From positions 70,574,940-70,638,939 of the forward strand of contig NC_037668.1 in the NCBI RefSeq assembly GCF_003255815.1: a stretch of DNA of 64,000 nucleotides, written 5' to 3'. Numbering within the stretch: the stretch's first letter is position 1; each line of letters opens with the position of its first letter. Below are positions 1 through 10,470 of the stretch, one piece after another. This DNA comes from Theropithecus gelada. Its lineage: Eukaryota; Chordata; Mammalia; Primates; Cercopithecidae. The notes below the pieces were generated by a model, which saw only the letters and a list, made by a program, of their open reading frames with translations, had not been told where the DNA came from and made no database searches. A program made the translations under genes and the position numbers.

Positions 1-168
1 GCTGAGATTAGAGGCATGTGCCACCACACCTGGCTAATTTTGTATTTTTAGTAGAGGTGGGGTTTCCCTATGTTGGTCAGGCTGATCTCAAACTCCCGAC
101 CTCAGGTGATCCGCCCGTCTCGGCCTCCCAAAGTGCTGGGATTACAGGCGTGAGCCACCGTGCCCAGT
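1..168 (-). mobile_element. Alu fragment (AluS-like), cut by window edge
   Basis: Reverse-complement Alu left arm and linker: CCAAAGTGCTGGGATTACAG near 127 and the GAGCCACCGTGCCCAG terminus at about 152-167. Its poly-T end lies before base 1, so only the 5' half of the element is in the window. Confidence 0.95.
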
Positions 169-278
169 CCCCACTGTGATTTTATAAGAGTGTCTGATGC
201 CATTTGGGCCTGTGACCAATGTACCAGGCCCCTGCTTTGATCTTGGAACATAACTCCCCAGCCGATTTCACTTGTCCC

Positions 279-571
279 TTTTTTTTTTTTTTTTTTTGAG
301 ATGGAGTCTCACTCTGTTTCCCAGGCTGGCGGGCAGTGGTGTGATCTTGGCTCACTGCAGCCTCTGCCTCCCAGATTCAAGCAATTCTCCTGCCTCAACC
401 TCCCGAGTAGCTGGGATTACAGGTATGTGCCACAACACCTGGCTAATTTTTGTATTTTTAGTAGAGACGGGGTTTTGCCATGTTGGCCAGGCTGGTCCTG
501 ACCTCAGGTGATCCACTTGCCTCAGCCTCCCAAAGTGCTGGGATTACAGATGTGAGCCACTGTGCCCAGCT
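279..571 (-). mobile_element. Full-length AluS-like element
   Basis: Poly-T start followed by GAGATGGAGTCTC, both arms and the GCCACTGTGCCCAGC terminus. Flanked by an imperfect target duplication, CACTTGTCCCTTTTTT at 269-284 and CACTTGCCCTTTTTT at 572-586. The open frames here (272-511, 301-501) are Alu translation, not genes. Confidence 0.95.
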
Positions 572-976
572 CACTTGCCCTTTTTTGACCGTAACTTATA
601 TGCTAAGATATTTTTGTGTGAGTCAATGCTTTTGAGTCCTGACTAGTCCATTTATTCACTGTCTAACTTCCTTTTAAACTTTATTTTCTCCTTCATTGCC
701 CTTATTTTTTCCCTTTCTCCCTCACTCCATCTATTCTTTCTTCTCTTCCTCTCCCTCTTTTCCTACTTCCCTCTTAGTCACTTGTAATACTGACACTGAA
801 GACAATGTGGCCCCTGATTTCTAGTGCAGGAGATTGCCACACAAATCCAGAGTTGCAATGCAGGATGATAGGTGTCATTACAGTCGTACCCAGGATGCTG
901 TAGAAGCCGGGGGAGTACCTTAACCTGGCCTGTACTGGACAGTGGGGCCTAGAAGTGGGTAAGACATAGTCCTTCC
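572..976. other. Non-coding stretch with pyrimidine-rich tract
   Basis: No gene or recognised repeat. About 690-775 is almost pure C and T on the plus strand (a decayed polypyrimidine microsatellite). The rest looks like unique sequence. Confidence 0.5.
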
Positions 977-1228
977 TGGCTGGGCATGGTGGCTCACTCC
1001 TGTAATCCCAGCACTTGGGAAGCAGAGGCGGGCAGATCATAAAGTTAGGAGATCGAGACCATCCTGGCTAATATGGTGAAACCCCATCTCTACTAAAAAT
1101 ATGAAAAGTTAGCCAGGTGTGGTGGCAGGCACCTGTAGTCCCAGCTACTGGGGAGGTTGAGGCAGGAGAATGGTGTGAACCCGGGAGGCGAAGCTTGCAG
1201 TGAGCTGAAGTGGTGCCACTGCACTCCT
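977..1228 (+). mobile_element. 3'-truncated Alu
   Basis: Starts CCTGGCTGGGCATGGTGGCTCA and runs through the right arm to GCCACTGCACTCC at about 1215-1228, then stops abruptly. The last 30-40 bp and the poly-A are missing, so a later deletion removed its tail. Confidence 0.93.
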
Positions 1229-1936
1229 TTCATCTGAAAGGATGATTGAATTTGGTCTGAATGAATAGTTGTTTATAGCAGAGAAAAGAGAGGAAAGGGA
1301 AAGGTTATTTCAGATGGAAGGGAAGGCTTAGTGTTTTAGGAAATAATGAAATGTTTGATAGTGTGCCCTGTGTGAGGAGGAGAGGAGGCCCTTGTGTTGG
1401 ATGGCAGGTTAAGAAATTTTGGACTGTGTACAATAAGGAATTTTAAAGCTTGGGAATGACATGATAACATTCATCATTTATTTAGGAAAAGCACTTGGGC
1501 TAGTGTGGAGGATAAACTAAAGAGGGATGAGTGATTTGGAAACATGCTCAGTGTGTAAACCAGGTGCCAATTAGGACCCTCCTGATCCACAGAGAGTTCT
1601 GTATGATTGCCTCAGAGCATTGCAAATTCCACAGAATGGGAAATTTCAAACCTTCCACACCATTTCTGCAGATTCCTGGGGTTTATGACCTCATAGTCTC
1701 TTGCCTGAGATTCCTGTGATCTGTATAAACCTTTTCTATTTTGTCCCCATTAGTCCTGTCACAGAACTCAGCTCTTTTGATAAGTTTAGAATCCTTGCAA
1801 GAGATTGAGAATCTTAGTGAGGAGTTACATTAAGACATGTCAGTAGCTTCCTATTCTGTCATTTCTGCTCACCTCCCCACCCTCTCTCTGGATTGCCACA
1901 ATAAGACTATGGTGCATCATTGTTTGTTGTTTGATT
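1229..1936. other. Mostly unique sequence with ancient repeat copy
   Basis: No gene. About 1390-1535 resembles the segments at 63000-63150 and 63520-64000: a TTAAGAAATTTTGGACT...TGACATGATAACATT...GGAAAAGCACT pattern. This marks a very old dispersed mammalian repeat that I cannot name. The remainder shows no structure I recognise. Confidence 0.45.
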
Positions 1937-2115
1937 TTCTGAGATAAGGTCTCCCTCTTGCCCAGGCTGGAGTGCAGTAGTGTGATCACAGCTCACTGCA
2001 GCCTCCACTTCCTGAGCTCAAGCAATCCTCCTACCTCAACCACCCCAGTAGCTGGGACCACAGATGTATGCCACTGCACCTGGCTAATTATTTTTGTTAG
2101 AGATGGGGGTCTCAC
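1937..2115 (-). mobile_element. AluJ-like element, first part (split by provirus)
   Basis: Diverged Alu in reverse complement, from CTGAGATAAGGTCTCCCTCTTGCC to GAGATGGGGGTCTCAC. It stops exactly where the LTR begins and continues at 5825-5925, so it is older than the provirus. The final CTCAC (2111-2115) is the duplicated target. Confidence 0.93.
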
Positions 2116-2557
2116 TGTCAGGCCTCTGAGCCCAAGCTAAGCCATCATAACCCCTGTGACCTGCACGTATACATCCAGATGGCCTGGAGCAACTGAAAAA
2201 TCACAAAAGAATTGAAGCAGTCAGTTCCTGCCTTAACTGATAACATTCCACCATTGTGATTTGTTCCTGCCCCACCCTAACTAATGAATCAACCTTGTGA
2301 CAGTCCTGCCCTGGACAGTGAGTCTCAGGAGCTCCCCACTGAGCACCTTGTGACCCCCCACCCCTGCCCACAAGAGATAACCACCTTTAACTGTAATTTT
2401 CCACTACCTACCCAAATCCTGTAAAACTACCCCACCCCATCTCCCTTTGCTAATTCTCTGTTTGGACTCAGCCCACTTGTACCCAAGTGAAAATAAACAG
2501 CCTTATTGCTCATACAAAGCCTGGTTAGGTGGTCTCTTCACACTGACGTGCATAACA
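2116..2557 (+). repeat. 5' LTR, LTR7/HERV-H-like
   Basis: Starts TGTCAGGCCTCTGAGCCCAA and ends GTGCATAACA, the LTR7-type pattern known from HERV-H. A polyadenylation signal AATAAA lies at 2492-2497, before the U5-like GTGGTCTCTTCACA. It pairs with the LTR at 5395-5819. By eye they differ at roughly 8% of positions plus small indels, which suggests an insertion tens of millions of years old. LTR7-type LTRs can act as promoters; nothing in the sequence shows that this one is active. Confidence 0.9.
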
Positions 2558-2559
2558 TT

Positions 2560-2577
2560 TGATGCCGAAAAACCCAG
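2560..2577 (+). promoter_or_regulatory. Retroviral primer-binding site, tRNA-Phe-like
   Basis: Immediately after the LTR, TTTGATGCCGAAAAACCC resembles the tRNA-Phe complement TGGTGCCGAAACCCGGG, with a few changes. Classical HERV-H uses tRNA-His, whereas the related HERV-F group uses tRNA-Phe. The element may therefore belong to an H/F-type branch. Confidence 0.65.
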
Positions 2578-2868
2578 GTCGAGAGCTCCTTTGGGAGACT
2601 GTCCCCCTGTCCTCACCCTCCCTCAATGAGGAGATCCACCTATGACCTCGGGTCCTGAGACCAGCCCAAGGAACATCTCACCAATTTCAAATTGGGTAAG
2701 CTGTCTTCTTCACTCTCTTCCCCAGCTTCTCTTGCTACCCTTCAATCTCCCTATCCTTCCAATTCCAGTTCTTTTTCCTCTCTAGTAGAGACAAAGGAGA
2801 CACATTTCATCCATGAACTCAAAAACTCTGATGTCGGTCATGGATTTGGGAAGACAGTCTTCCCTTGG

Positions 2869-2974
2869 TGTCTGATCATAGCGGGGACGCCTGCCTTGAT
2901 CATTCACCCACATTCCACTGGTGTCTGATCTCCACGGGGACACCTGCCTTGATCATTCACCCACACTCCCTTGG
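2869..2974 (+). repeat. Tandem 53-bp leader repeat (2 copies)
   Basis: Two head-to-tail units, 2869-2921 and 2922-2974, each beginning TGTCTGATC and containing GCCTTGATCATTCACCCACA. A degenerate third start follows. It lies in the untranslated leader between the primer-binding site and gag. Confidence 0.85.
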
Positions 2975-4213
2975 CAGGTCAACTGCAGGGATGCCTGCTT
3001 TCCCTGCTCACTCACATTACAGCCCAGGACTCAGTCAGGGATGCCTACTGGAAGCCTGGTAGGTGCCCACCTCCATTTCTCCGTGTCTCTACCTTCCTCT
3101 TTAAAGTTACCTTCTCCACCATGGGCAACCTTCCGCCATCCATTCCTCCCTCTTCCCCCTTAGCCTGTGTTCTTAAAAACCTAAAGCCCCTTTGACTAAC
3201 ACCTGACCTAAAACCTAAACATCTTATTTTCTTCTGTAATACTGTTTGACCCCAATACAAACTTGACAATAGTTGCCAAGTGGCCAGAGAATGGCACTTT
3301 CAATTTGTCTATCCTTTAAGACCTAGATAATTTTTGTCGAAAATTGGGCAAATGGTCTGAGATGCCTTACGTCCAGGCCTGTTTTACACTTCCCTCCCTC
3401 CCTAGTCTCTGCTCCCAATGCAACTTGTCCCAGATTTTCCTTCTTTCTCTCCCATCTGCTTCTTCAGTCTCCATCCCAAGTTCAGAGTCCTCCAAATTCT
3501 CCTTTTCCAGTGACCCCTCTGACGTCTCTCCTCCTTCCCTGGCTGCTCCTCACCAGGCTGAATTGGGTTCCAATTCTTCCGCAGCCTCTGCTCCCCAACC
3601 CTATAACCCTTCTATTACCACCCCTCCTCACACCTGGTCAGCTTACAGGTTCATTCTGCGACTAGCTCTCCCCCACCTGCCCAACAATTTCCTCTTGGAG
3701 AGGTGACTGGAGCTGAAGGCATAGTCAGGGTACATGTGCCTTTTTCCCTATTGGACCTCTCCCAGATCAGCCAGCATTTAGGCTCTTTCTCATCAGACCC
3801 CACTAAATATGTACAGGAATTCTAATATTTAACTCTGTCCTACAATTTAACCTGGAGTGACTTCTACCCTCTCCCCAGATGAGTGAGAAAGAGTTTATAC
3901 CCTAGCCCAATCTCATGCTGACAACTGCCGGCATCATTAGCCAGGCCTCCAAGAAGGCACCAGGGCAGTTCCCCAGGAGGATCCCCAATGGGGATACCAA
4001 ACAGGCTCCCAAGATATATCTAGACAAGATTACATGGTCTCTTGCCTAGTTGAGGGGCTTAAAAAGGACAGCATACAAAGTTGTTAATTATGACAAACTT
4101 AAGCCACTCAAGGTAAGGATGAAAACCCAGCTCAGTTCATGGCCTGCTTGGTGGCTACCCTCAGACACTTTACAGCCCTGGACCCAGAAGGGCCAGAAGG
4201 CCATCTTACTCTT

Positions 4214-4507
4214 TTTTTTTTTTTTGAGACGGAATCTCACTCTGTCACCCAGGCTGGAGTGCAGTGGCGCAATCTTGGCTCACTGCAAGCTCAACCTCCC
4301 AGGTTCCCGCCATTCTCCTGCCTCAGCCTCCTAAGTAGCTGGGACTACAGGTGCCCACCACCACGCCTGGCTAATTTTTTGTATTTTTAGTAGAGACAGG
4401 GTTTCACTGTTGTTAACCAGGATGGTCTCAATCACCTGACCTCGTGATCCACTCACCTCGGCCTCCCAAAGTGCTGGGATTACAGGCATGAACCACCGTG
4501 CCCGGCC
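4214..4507 (-). mobile_element. Alu (AluY/S-like) in retroviral gag
   Basis: Full-length reverse-complement Alu, poly-T to CGTGCCCGGCC. ATCTTACTCTT (4203-4213) precedes it and AGCTTACTCTT (4508-4518) follows it: an 11-bp duplication with one mismatch. Confidence 0.95.
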
Positions 4508-4518
4508 AGCTTACTCTT

Positions 4519-4818
4519 TTTTTTTTTTTTTTTTTTTAGACGGAGTCTCCCCCTGTCGCCCAGGCTGGAGTGCAGTGGCCGGATCTCAGCTCACTGCAAG
4601 CTCTGCCTCCCGGGTTCACGCCATTCTCCGGCCTCAGCCTCCCGAGTAGCTGGGACTACAGGCACCCGCCACCTCGCCCGGCTAGTTTTTTGTATTTCTT
4701 AATAGAGACGGGGTTTCACCGTGTTAGCCAGGATGGTCTCGATCTCCTGACCTCGTGATCCGCCCGTCTCGGCCTCCCAAAGTGCTGGGATTACAGGCTT
4801 GAGCCACCGCGCCCGGCC
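4519..4818 (-). mobile_element. AluYR-type (Old World monkey) element, tandem at same site
   Basis: Carries the cercopithecoid bases GGCCGGATCTCAGC, CTCGCCCGGCTAGTTTTTT and CAGGCTTGAGCCACCGC. A perfect duplication AGCTTACTCTT sits at 4508-4518 and 4819-4829, so it landed next to the preceding Alu at the same T-rich target. Confidence 0.95.
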
Positions 4819-5394
4819 AGCTTACTCTTAATATGCATTTTATTACCCAGTCCGCTCCTGACAGGAAAAAACCCCAAAAACTAGATTCCAGCCCTCAAAC
4901 CCCACAACAAGACTTAATTAACCTCACCTTCAAGGTGTTTTACAATAGAGAAGAGACAGCCAAGCGACGACAACATATTTCAGAGCTGCAACTGTTTGCC
5001 TTCACTGTAAGACAAACCCCAGCCATGCCTACAGTACACAAAAACCTCAAAACAACAAAACTGCAGCCCCCAGGCACTCCTTCAAAACCTCCTTATGGAC
5101 CTTGCTTCAAATGACAGAAGCTGGCCACTGGGCCTTGGAAGGCCTGCAGCCCAGGATTCCTCCTAAGCCTTGTCCTGTCTGTGCGGGACCCCACTGGAAG
5201 TCAGACTATCCAACTCAGATTACAGCTGCTCCTAGACCTGCTGGAGCAAAAACCCAAGGCTGTCTGGCTGACTCCTTCCCAGGTCTCCTTGGCTTAACAG
5301 CTGAAGAGTGATGCTGCCTGATCATCTCAAAAGCACCCTGGACCATCACGGACGCCGAGCTTTGGGTAACTCTTACAGTGGAGGAAGACAGGAA

Positions 5395-5819
5395 TGTCAG
5401 GCCTCTGAGCCCAAACTAAGCCATCATAACCTCTGTGACCTGCACGTATACATCCAGATGGCCTGGAGCAACTGAAAAATCACAAAAGAAGTGAAACAAC
5501 CAGTTCCTGCCTTAACAGATGACATTCCACCATTGCGATTTGTTCCTGCCCCACCCTAACTAATGAATCAACCTTGTGACATTCCTGCCCTGGACAATGA
5601 GTCTCAGGAGCTCCCCACCAAGCACCTTGTGACCCCTGCTCCTGCCCACAAGAGATAACCACCTTTAACTGTAATTTTCCACTACCTACCCAAATCCTGT
5701 AAAACTTCCCCACCCCATCTCCCTTTGCTGACTCAACCCACTTGCATCCAAGTTAATAAACAGCCTCGTTGCTCACACAAAGCCTGTTTGATGGTCTCTT
5801 CACATGGCTGCATGTAACA
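5395..5819 (+). repeat. 3' LTR, LTR7/HERV-H-like
   Basis: Starts TGTCAGGCCTCTGAGCCCAA after the purine-rich GGAGGAAGACAGGAA and ends CATGTAACA. AATAAA lies at 5755-5760. Compared with the 5' LTR it lacks about 13 bp before the TATA-distal GACTCA segment and has scattered substitutions. Confidence 0.92.
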
Positions 5820-5824
5820 CTCAC

Positions 5825-5925
5825 TGTGGTGCCCAGGCTGGTGTTGAACTCCTGGGCTCAGGAGATCCTCCTGCCTCAGTCTTCCAAAGTGCTGGGATTA
5901 CAGGCACGAGCCACTGTGCCCAGCC
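5825..5925 (-). mobile_element. AluJ-like element, second part
   Basis: Continues the Alu interrupted at 2115, from TGTGGTGCCCAGGCTGG to GAGCCACTGTGCCCAGCC. Joining the two parts across one CTCAC copy gives one uninterrupted Alu. Confidence 0.93.
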
Positions 5926-7579
5926 TGCATCTTACTATATAGATGGTGTCTTACCATCACCATAGATCTTTTTCTTCCACATTGCAATAATTACTCCAAA
6001 ATTGCAGTGTGTCTTACAATTAATGTTTTGGATTAAATGAAATATCACGTAAGAAAGAGATGAGATGGTGATATCAGCAAGATGGTGAAATAGGAGGTAG
6101 GTGTCAGCCTCCATTTCCCCCACAGAAACACTGACTTAATATACAGACCAAAATACCTTTATTTTGGTAGAATTCTAAAAACGAATTAGGTTTTACTACC
6201 CCAGGCAAGCACGAAGCCAAAAAGAACCACACTGAAACAGGTAAGGAGCCATTTCACTTTATCTATGATTGTCCCTTCCTCAAACCAGCACAGCTCAGCT
6301 TGGGTCACAGGTTCTTCCTTGGGGGAAAGAGAAAAGCAGAACATACATCTAATGTTCTGGCCTTTTGGAGGGCTGCCCGTGGACTGGTTTCTTTTCTTGT
6401 GTAACTTGATGTACTAACGGAACTGGAATACTCTAGATGCCTGGGGGCCACCGAAAGCAAGGGAGAATAGGGTTGGGAAGTACATCTTGCTGCAACACTG
6501 GAGGGCCTGTAGTGCCAGAGACAGAGGTCAACACACTCAGCACAATTGAGAGAAGGCTCCCAATTTGTGGCTTCTCTCTTGGGAAGGAAGGAGAAGAGCA
6601 GAACATTTGTTAGTATTCTGCCTTTTGGGAGAACTGCCTAAGGGACTGGTATTTGTCACCTAATTTGGGATGCTAATGGAGAGCCAACATAATTTGAATG
6701 CCTGGGGGCCACTGAGCACAAAGGAGAGCAGGGGGACTTGCTGCAGTACTACCAGAGAACCTGCAGTACCTCAGACAGACACTAGAAAGAACAGGAAATT
6801 ATGCACTTCTGAAAGTAACAACAAACTGGCAAAGGTCTGTAATTGGGAAATTACAAGCATGAGCCCAGAGAAGTAACATCCCCACCGAAAGGATTTGGAG
6901 GTTCCCAGAATCTACGTTGGCTGCTTATTGAAGCCAAGACCTTATTGAAGGTCTTTCTCTGTATGAAGCCAGTCTGTGAAAAATCAGAAAAACAATATGT
7001 GAATGAAATGAGAATGTCAATAGAGACAGAAACAAAGAACCAAACGAATTCTGAAACCGAAGAATACAATAACTGAATTGAAAAATTCACTACAGGGGTT
7101 CAACAGCAGACTTAAGCAGAAGGAAGAATTAGGTAACTTGAAGACAGATTGAACTTAGTGAGTCAGAGGAACAAAAAGAAAAAAAAGAATGAAGAAAAAT
7201 TTTAAAATCCCAAGGGATTTATGGGATACCATCTAGTGGATCAGTATACACATTATGTGAGTTCCAGAAGAAGAGGGAGAGAAAGGGATTGAGAATGTAA
7301 TTGAAGAAATAATGACCCAAATTTCCAAAATCTGAGGAATGAGATGGACATCCAATCCCAAGAAACTCAAAGAACTCCAATTAAGATGAACCAAAGAGGC
7401 CCACAATAAAGAACACACATTACAATCAAACTGTCAGCAGTTAAAGACAAAGTCTTGAAGCTAGCAAGAAAAAAGCAAGTCATCGCATACAAGGTAACTT
7501 TATAAAATTATCAGGGAGTTTCTCAGCAGAAACCTTATAGGCAAGAGGGAATGTGATGGTGTAGTTAAAGTGCTGAAAG

Positions 7580-7581
<2 letters not shown>

Positions 7582-7621
<40 letters not shown>
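7582..7621 (+). repeat. (CA)n microsatellite
   Basis: About 20 uninterrupted CA units within the L1M ORF1 region. Probably length-variable. Confidence 0.97.
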
Positions 7622-7624
<3 letters not shown>

Positions 7625-7674
7625 GCCAAACAAGAATGCTACATCCAGCAAAACTGTCCTTCAAAAATGAAAGA

Positions 7675-8018
7675 GAGGTAGGTATGGTTACTCATGCCTG
7701 TAATCCTAGCACTTTGGGAGGCTAAGGCAGGAGGATTGCTTGAGGTCAGGAGTTTGAGAATAACCTGGACAACATAGCAAGACCCTATCTCTACACCCAC
7801 ACACACCCACACACACACACACACAGCTGGTGTGATGGCATGAGCCTGTATTCCTAGCTACTCAAGATTTTGAGGTGGGAAGATCACGTAAGCCCAGGAA
7901 TTTGAGGTTAGAGTGAGCTATGATCATGCTACTGCCTTCCAACCTGGGTGATGGCAAGACAATGCTAAAAAAAAAAAAAAAAAAAAAAAAAAGAAAGAAA
8001 GAAAAAAAGAAAAGCTTA
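7675..8018 (+). mobile_element. AluJ-like element with CA expansion in its linker
   Basis: Diverged Alu, from GGTATGGTTACTCATGCCTG to a poly-A tail (about 7966-7992) grading into GAAA units. The central A-rich linker has become a (CA)n microsatellite (about 7794-7826), a common fate of Alu linkers. Confidence 0.93.
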
Positions 8019-10013
8019 CTAAGATAAGCAAAAGCTTAGGGAATTCATCCCCACAACACCTGCCTTACAGGAAATGTTAGGATGAGTCCTCAGATTTAAA
8101 CTAAAGGATGCTAGACAGCAACACAAACATGTACAAAAATACACAACTCACTAGTAAAGGTATATCTATAGATAAATACAGAATACTGTAATACTGTAAT
8201 GTTGGTATGTAAATCCCTTAATAACTGGTATATAATTTAAGAGAGAAAAACACAAAAACTCAAACTGCTTTGATGCATACAAAATATAAAAAGATGTAAT
8301 TTGTGACATTGATAAAGTGGGGGAGAGGTAAAGGAGTAAAGTTTAATGTAATTGAAATTGTTATTAGCTTAAAAGAGATTGTTATAGCTATAAGATGTTT
8401 ATGTAAACCTTATGGTAGCCATGAAGAAAATATCCATAGAAGATGCACAGAAAAAAATGAGAAAAGAATCAAAGCAAGTCAACACACACAAAAATCAGTG
8501 AAACACAAAAGGAAGGGCACCAAGAGAAGAAAAGAGAGACAAAGTAACTACAAGACAGACAGAAATAATAATAAAGTGGCAATGATAAGTTCTTTCCTAT
8601 CAGTAATTACTTTAAATTTAAGTGGATTAATCTCTGCAATTAAAAGACATAGTGCAGCTGAATGAATAAAAGTAATTCTGGTTTCTAGTTCCACGTGTAA
8701 GGAGCTTAGAAGTCACCCCTCTGTTTTAGCAATAAGTAAAAGCTGAACAAACTAAAAGATCAACAGCTCTACTTAGATCCATAAGATCCATAAAAGATGT
8801 GAGGTCACAGGGCAAATCATTGCCCCTGAAACTGGAGAGACAGGTAGATACAGAGAATCACAACATACCAGAACAGAAACCTGTGTGGAAACCAGTGCCA
8901 GGGTAGGAAAACCTAAACTGTAACTGATGAACTTCTGGAACATTTGGAGAGCTCCCAAGGGACTGGTACTTGAAATTCTGTAGAGCTCCTTGTTTCATTT
9001 AGGACTTTCACTCCATTCCTTTTCTGAGAAGGGTCTTTCTCTTTCTTAGCAGTGAAAGGAACTAGTCTGTGCTTCCTGGTTTTCTGTTAAGCTAAGCCCA
9101 TTTCATTTTAGCTCCTTCTTGAATTCCAGCCAGCTGAGACTTTCCTCTGGAATAAGTCTCAGAGGACTGCAGTGTCCTGACACCAGCTAGAACCAGTGAT
9201 GTGGCTATGTTCCTGGCACCTGAGACCACTCAGCACCCTACACCCCAGGGAACAGACAGCCCAGCACATCAGGGAGATTGCCCCCAGGACATAAGGAGCC
9301 AAAGTTCATGCCACTGAAGAGTCTGAGAGCTGCCTGCCCAGGGCCACCATCACTGACAGCAACTCTGCCCTCTTTAGCAGAGGGGCCATACACTGCCTGG
9401 GGGCCCAAGGACTGAACTGCTTGGGGCTGCTGCTACCACTGCTACCGTTGGTGCCAGTGCACATGCTATCTTGGGGCCAAGGACCGGCCCACCAACACCT
9501 GTGCATGCTGTCCAGGGACCAGAGGACAATCCGTTTAGGGTCACTGCTGCCACTACTGATACTCGCATGCACTGCCTGGGTATCTGAGGACTGGCCCACC
9601 CAGAATCCATATCTACAGCAAAGCTTCACCACAGCCTTCACAAACAACTGCAGCCTAAGTCAATGAGGAACTTGGAAATACTGGTGACACTGATTACAGC
9701 TGTAGGAATCATACAGACACTACACTATAATGCTCACTCAGAACCAAAACTGAAAAACCCTACCCAATTGATACTATAGATACATCTACAGGAAAAAGTC
9801 TTCCCCTATGAAAGCTACTTCATAAAATTGGAAGAAGTGACTATTATACTAGATGCATAGATATCAACATAGAGACACAAGAAACAAACAAACAAAAAAG
9901 ACAAGGAAACATGACACCTCCAAAGGAACACAATAATTATTCAATAATAGACCCCAAAGAAAAGGAAGTCTATGAAATGCCTTAAAAGGGATTCAAAATA
10001 ATGATGTTAAGGA

Positions 10014-10320
10014 AACTCAGGAAGCAGTGGCTCATGCCTGTAATCTCAGTACTTTGGGAGGCCAACGCGGGTGGATCACTTGAGGCCAAAAGTTCGAGAC
10101 CTGCCTGGCCAACATGGCGAAACCTCATCTCTACTAAAAATACAAAAAAATTAGCTGGGCATGATGGTGCATGCCTGTAATCCCAGCTACTTGAGAGGCT
10201 GAGGCACAAGAATTGCTTGAATCCAGGAAGCAGAGGTAACAGTGAGCTAAGATCGTGTGCCACTGCACTCCAGCCTGGGTGACAGAGTGAGACTCAATCA
10301 AAAAAAAAAAAAAAAAAAAA
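10014..10320 (+). mobile_element. AluS-like element in L1M
   Basis: Starts at CTCAGGAAGCAGTGGCTCATG and has both arms, ending with poly-A at 10300-10320 that continues into a GA/GAAA microsatellite. Confidence 0.94.

Positions 10321-10470
<150 letters not shown>

Larger units (their letters stand above)
3300..5394 (+). pseudogene. Endogenous retroviral gag (and start of protease), broken
   Basis: Decayed gag of the HERV-H-like provirus. gag normally encodes the capsid polyprotein. Visible parts are a Ser/Pro-rich stretch (3344-3706), a capsid-like part (about 4050-4202, resuming 4830-5114) and a nucleocapsid zinc-knuckle remnant, CPVCAGPHWKSDYP, near 5177-5220. The reading frame is cut by two Alus (4214-4818), by a frame change near 5100 and by a stop at 5309-5311. 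The protease start follows and ends at the 3' LTR. It is not capable of making a full protein. Confidence 0.8.
2116..5819 (+). mobile_element. HERV-H-like provirus, internally deleted
   Basis: LTR, primer-binding site, leader, broken gag, start of protease, LTR. The 5-bp target duplication CTCAC flanks it at 2111-2115 and 5820-5824, inside an Alu. Without the two later Alus the internal part is only about 2.2 kb. pol and env are absent: the protease start runs directly into a purine-rich stretch (about 5378-5394) and the 3' LTR. It could be a provirus that integrated already deleted, or one that lost its core later. The perfect target duplication shows that it arrived as a retroviral integration and was not pasted in by rearrangement. 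Confidence 0.9.
6069..8668 (+). mobile_element. Ancient L1M element, 5' half (5'UTR, ORF1, start of ORF2)
   Basis: Begins near an L1 5'-end signature, AAGATGGTGAAATAGGAG at about 6081. The 5'UTR runs to about 6950. A decayed ORF1 (RNA-binding chaperone of L1) includes a trace of the EEEREKG region near 7268-7290. Around 8582-8665 lies an ORF2 endonuclease start remnant, ITLNLSGLISAIKRHSAAE. Interrupted by a CA microsatellite and an AluJ. All frames are broken. It is closely paralleled by 53150-54790. A half-L1 (HAL1-type) origin is an alternative. Confidence 0.78.

Noticed and set aside
2869..2974. Regulatory tandem repeat outside the provirus
   Set aside because: Both units lie between the primer-binding site and gag and belong to the retroviral leader.
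3045..3706. Ser/Pro-rich frames as novel small proteins
   Set aside because: Leader and gag remnant of the HERV-H-like provirus, without start context or continuity.
9306..9666. Opposing open frames of 78-113 codons (possible gene)
   Set aside because: They lie in the GC-rich 5'UTR of an ancient L1M with short internal repeats. No protein-family features.
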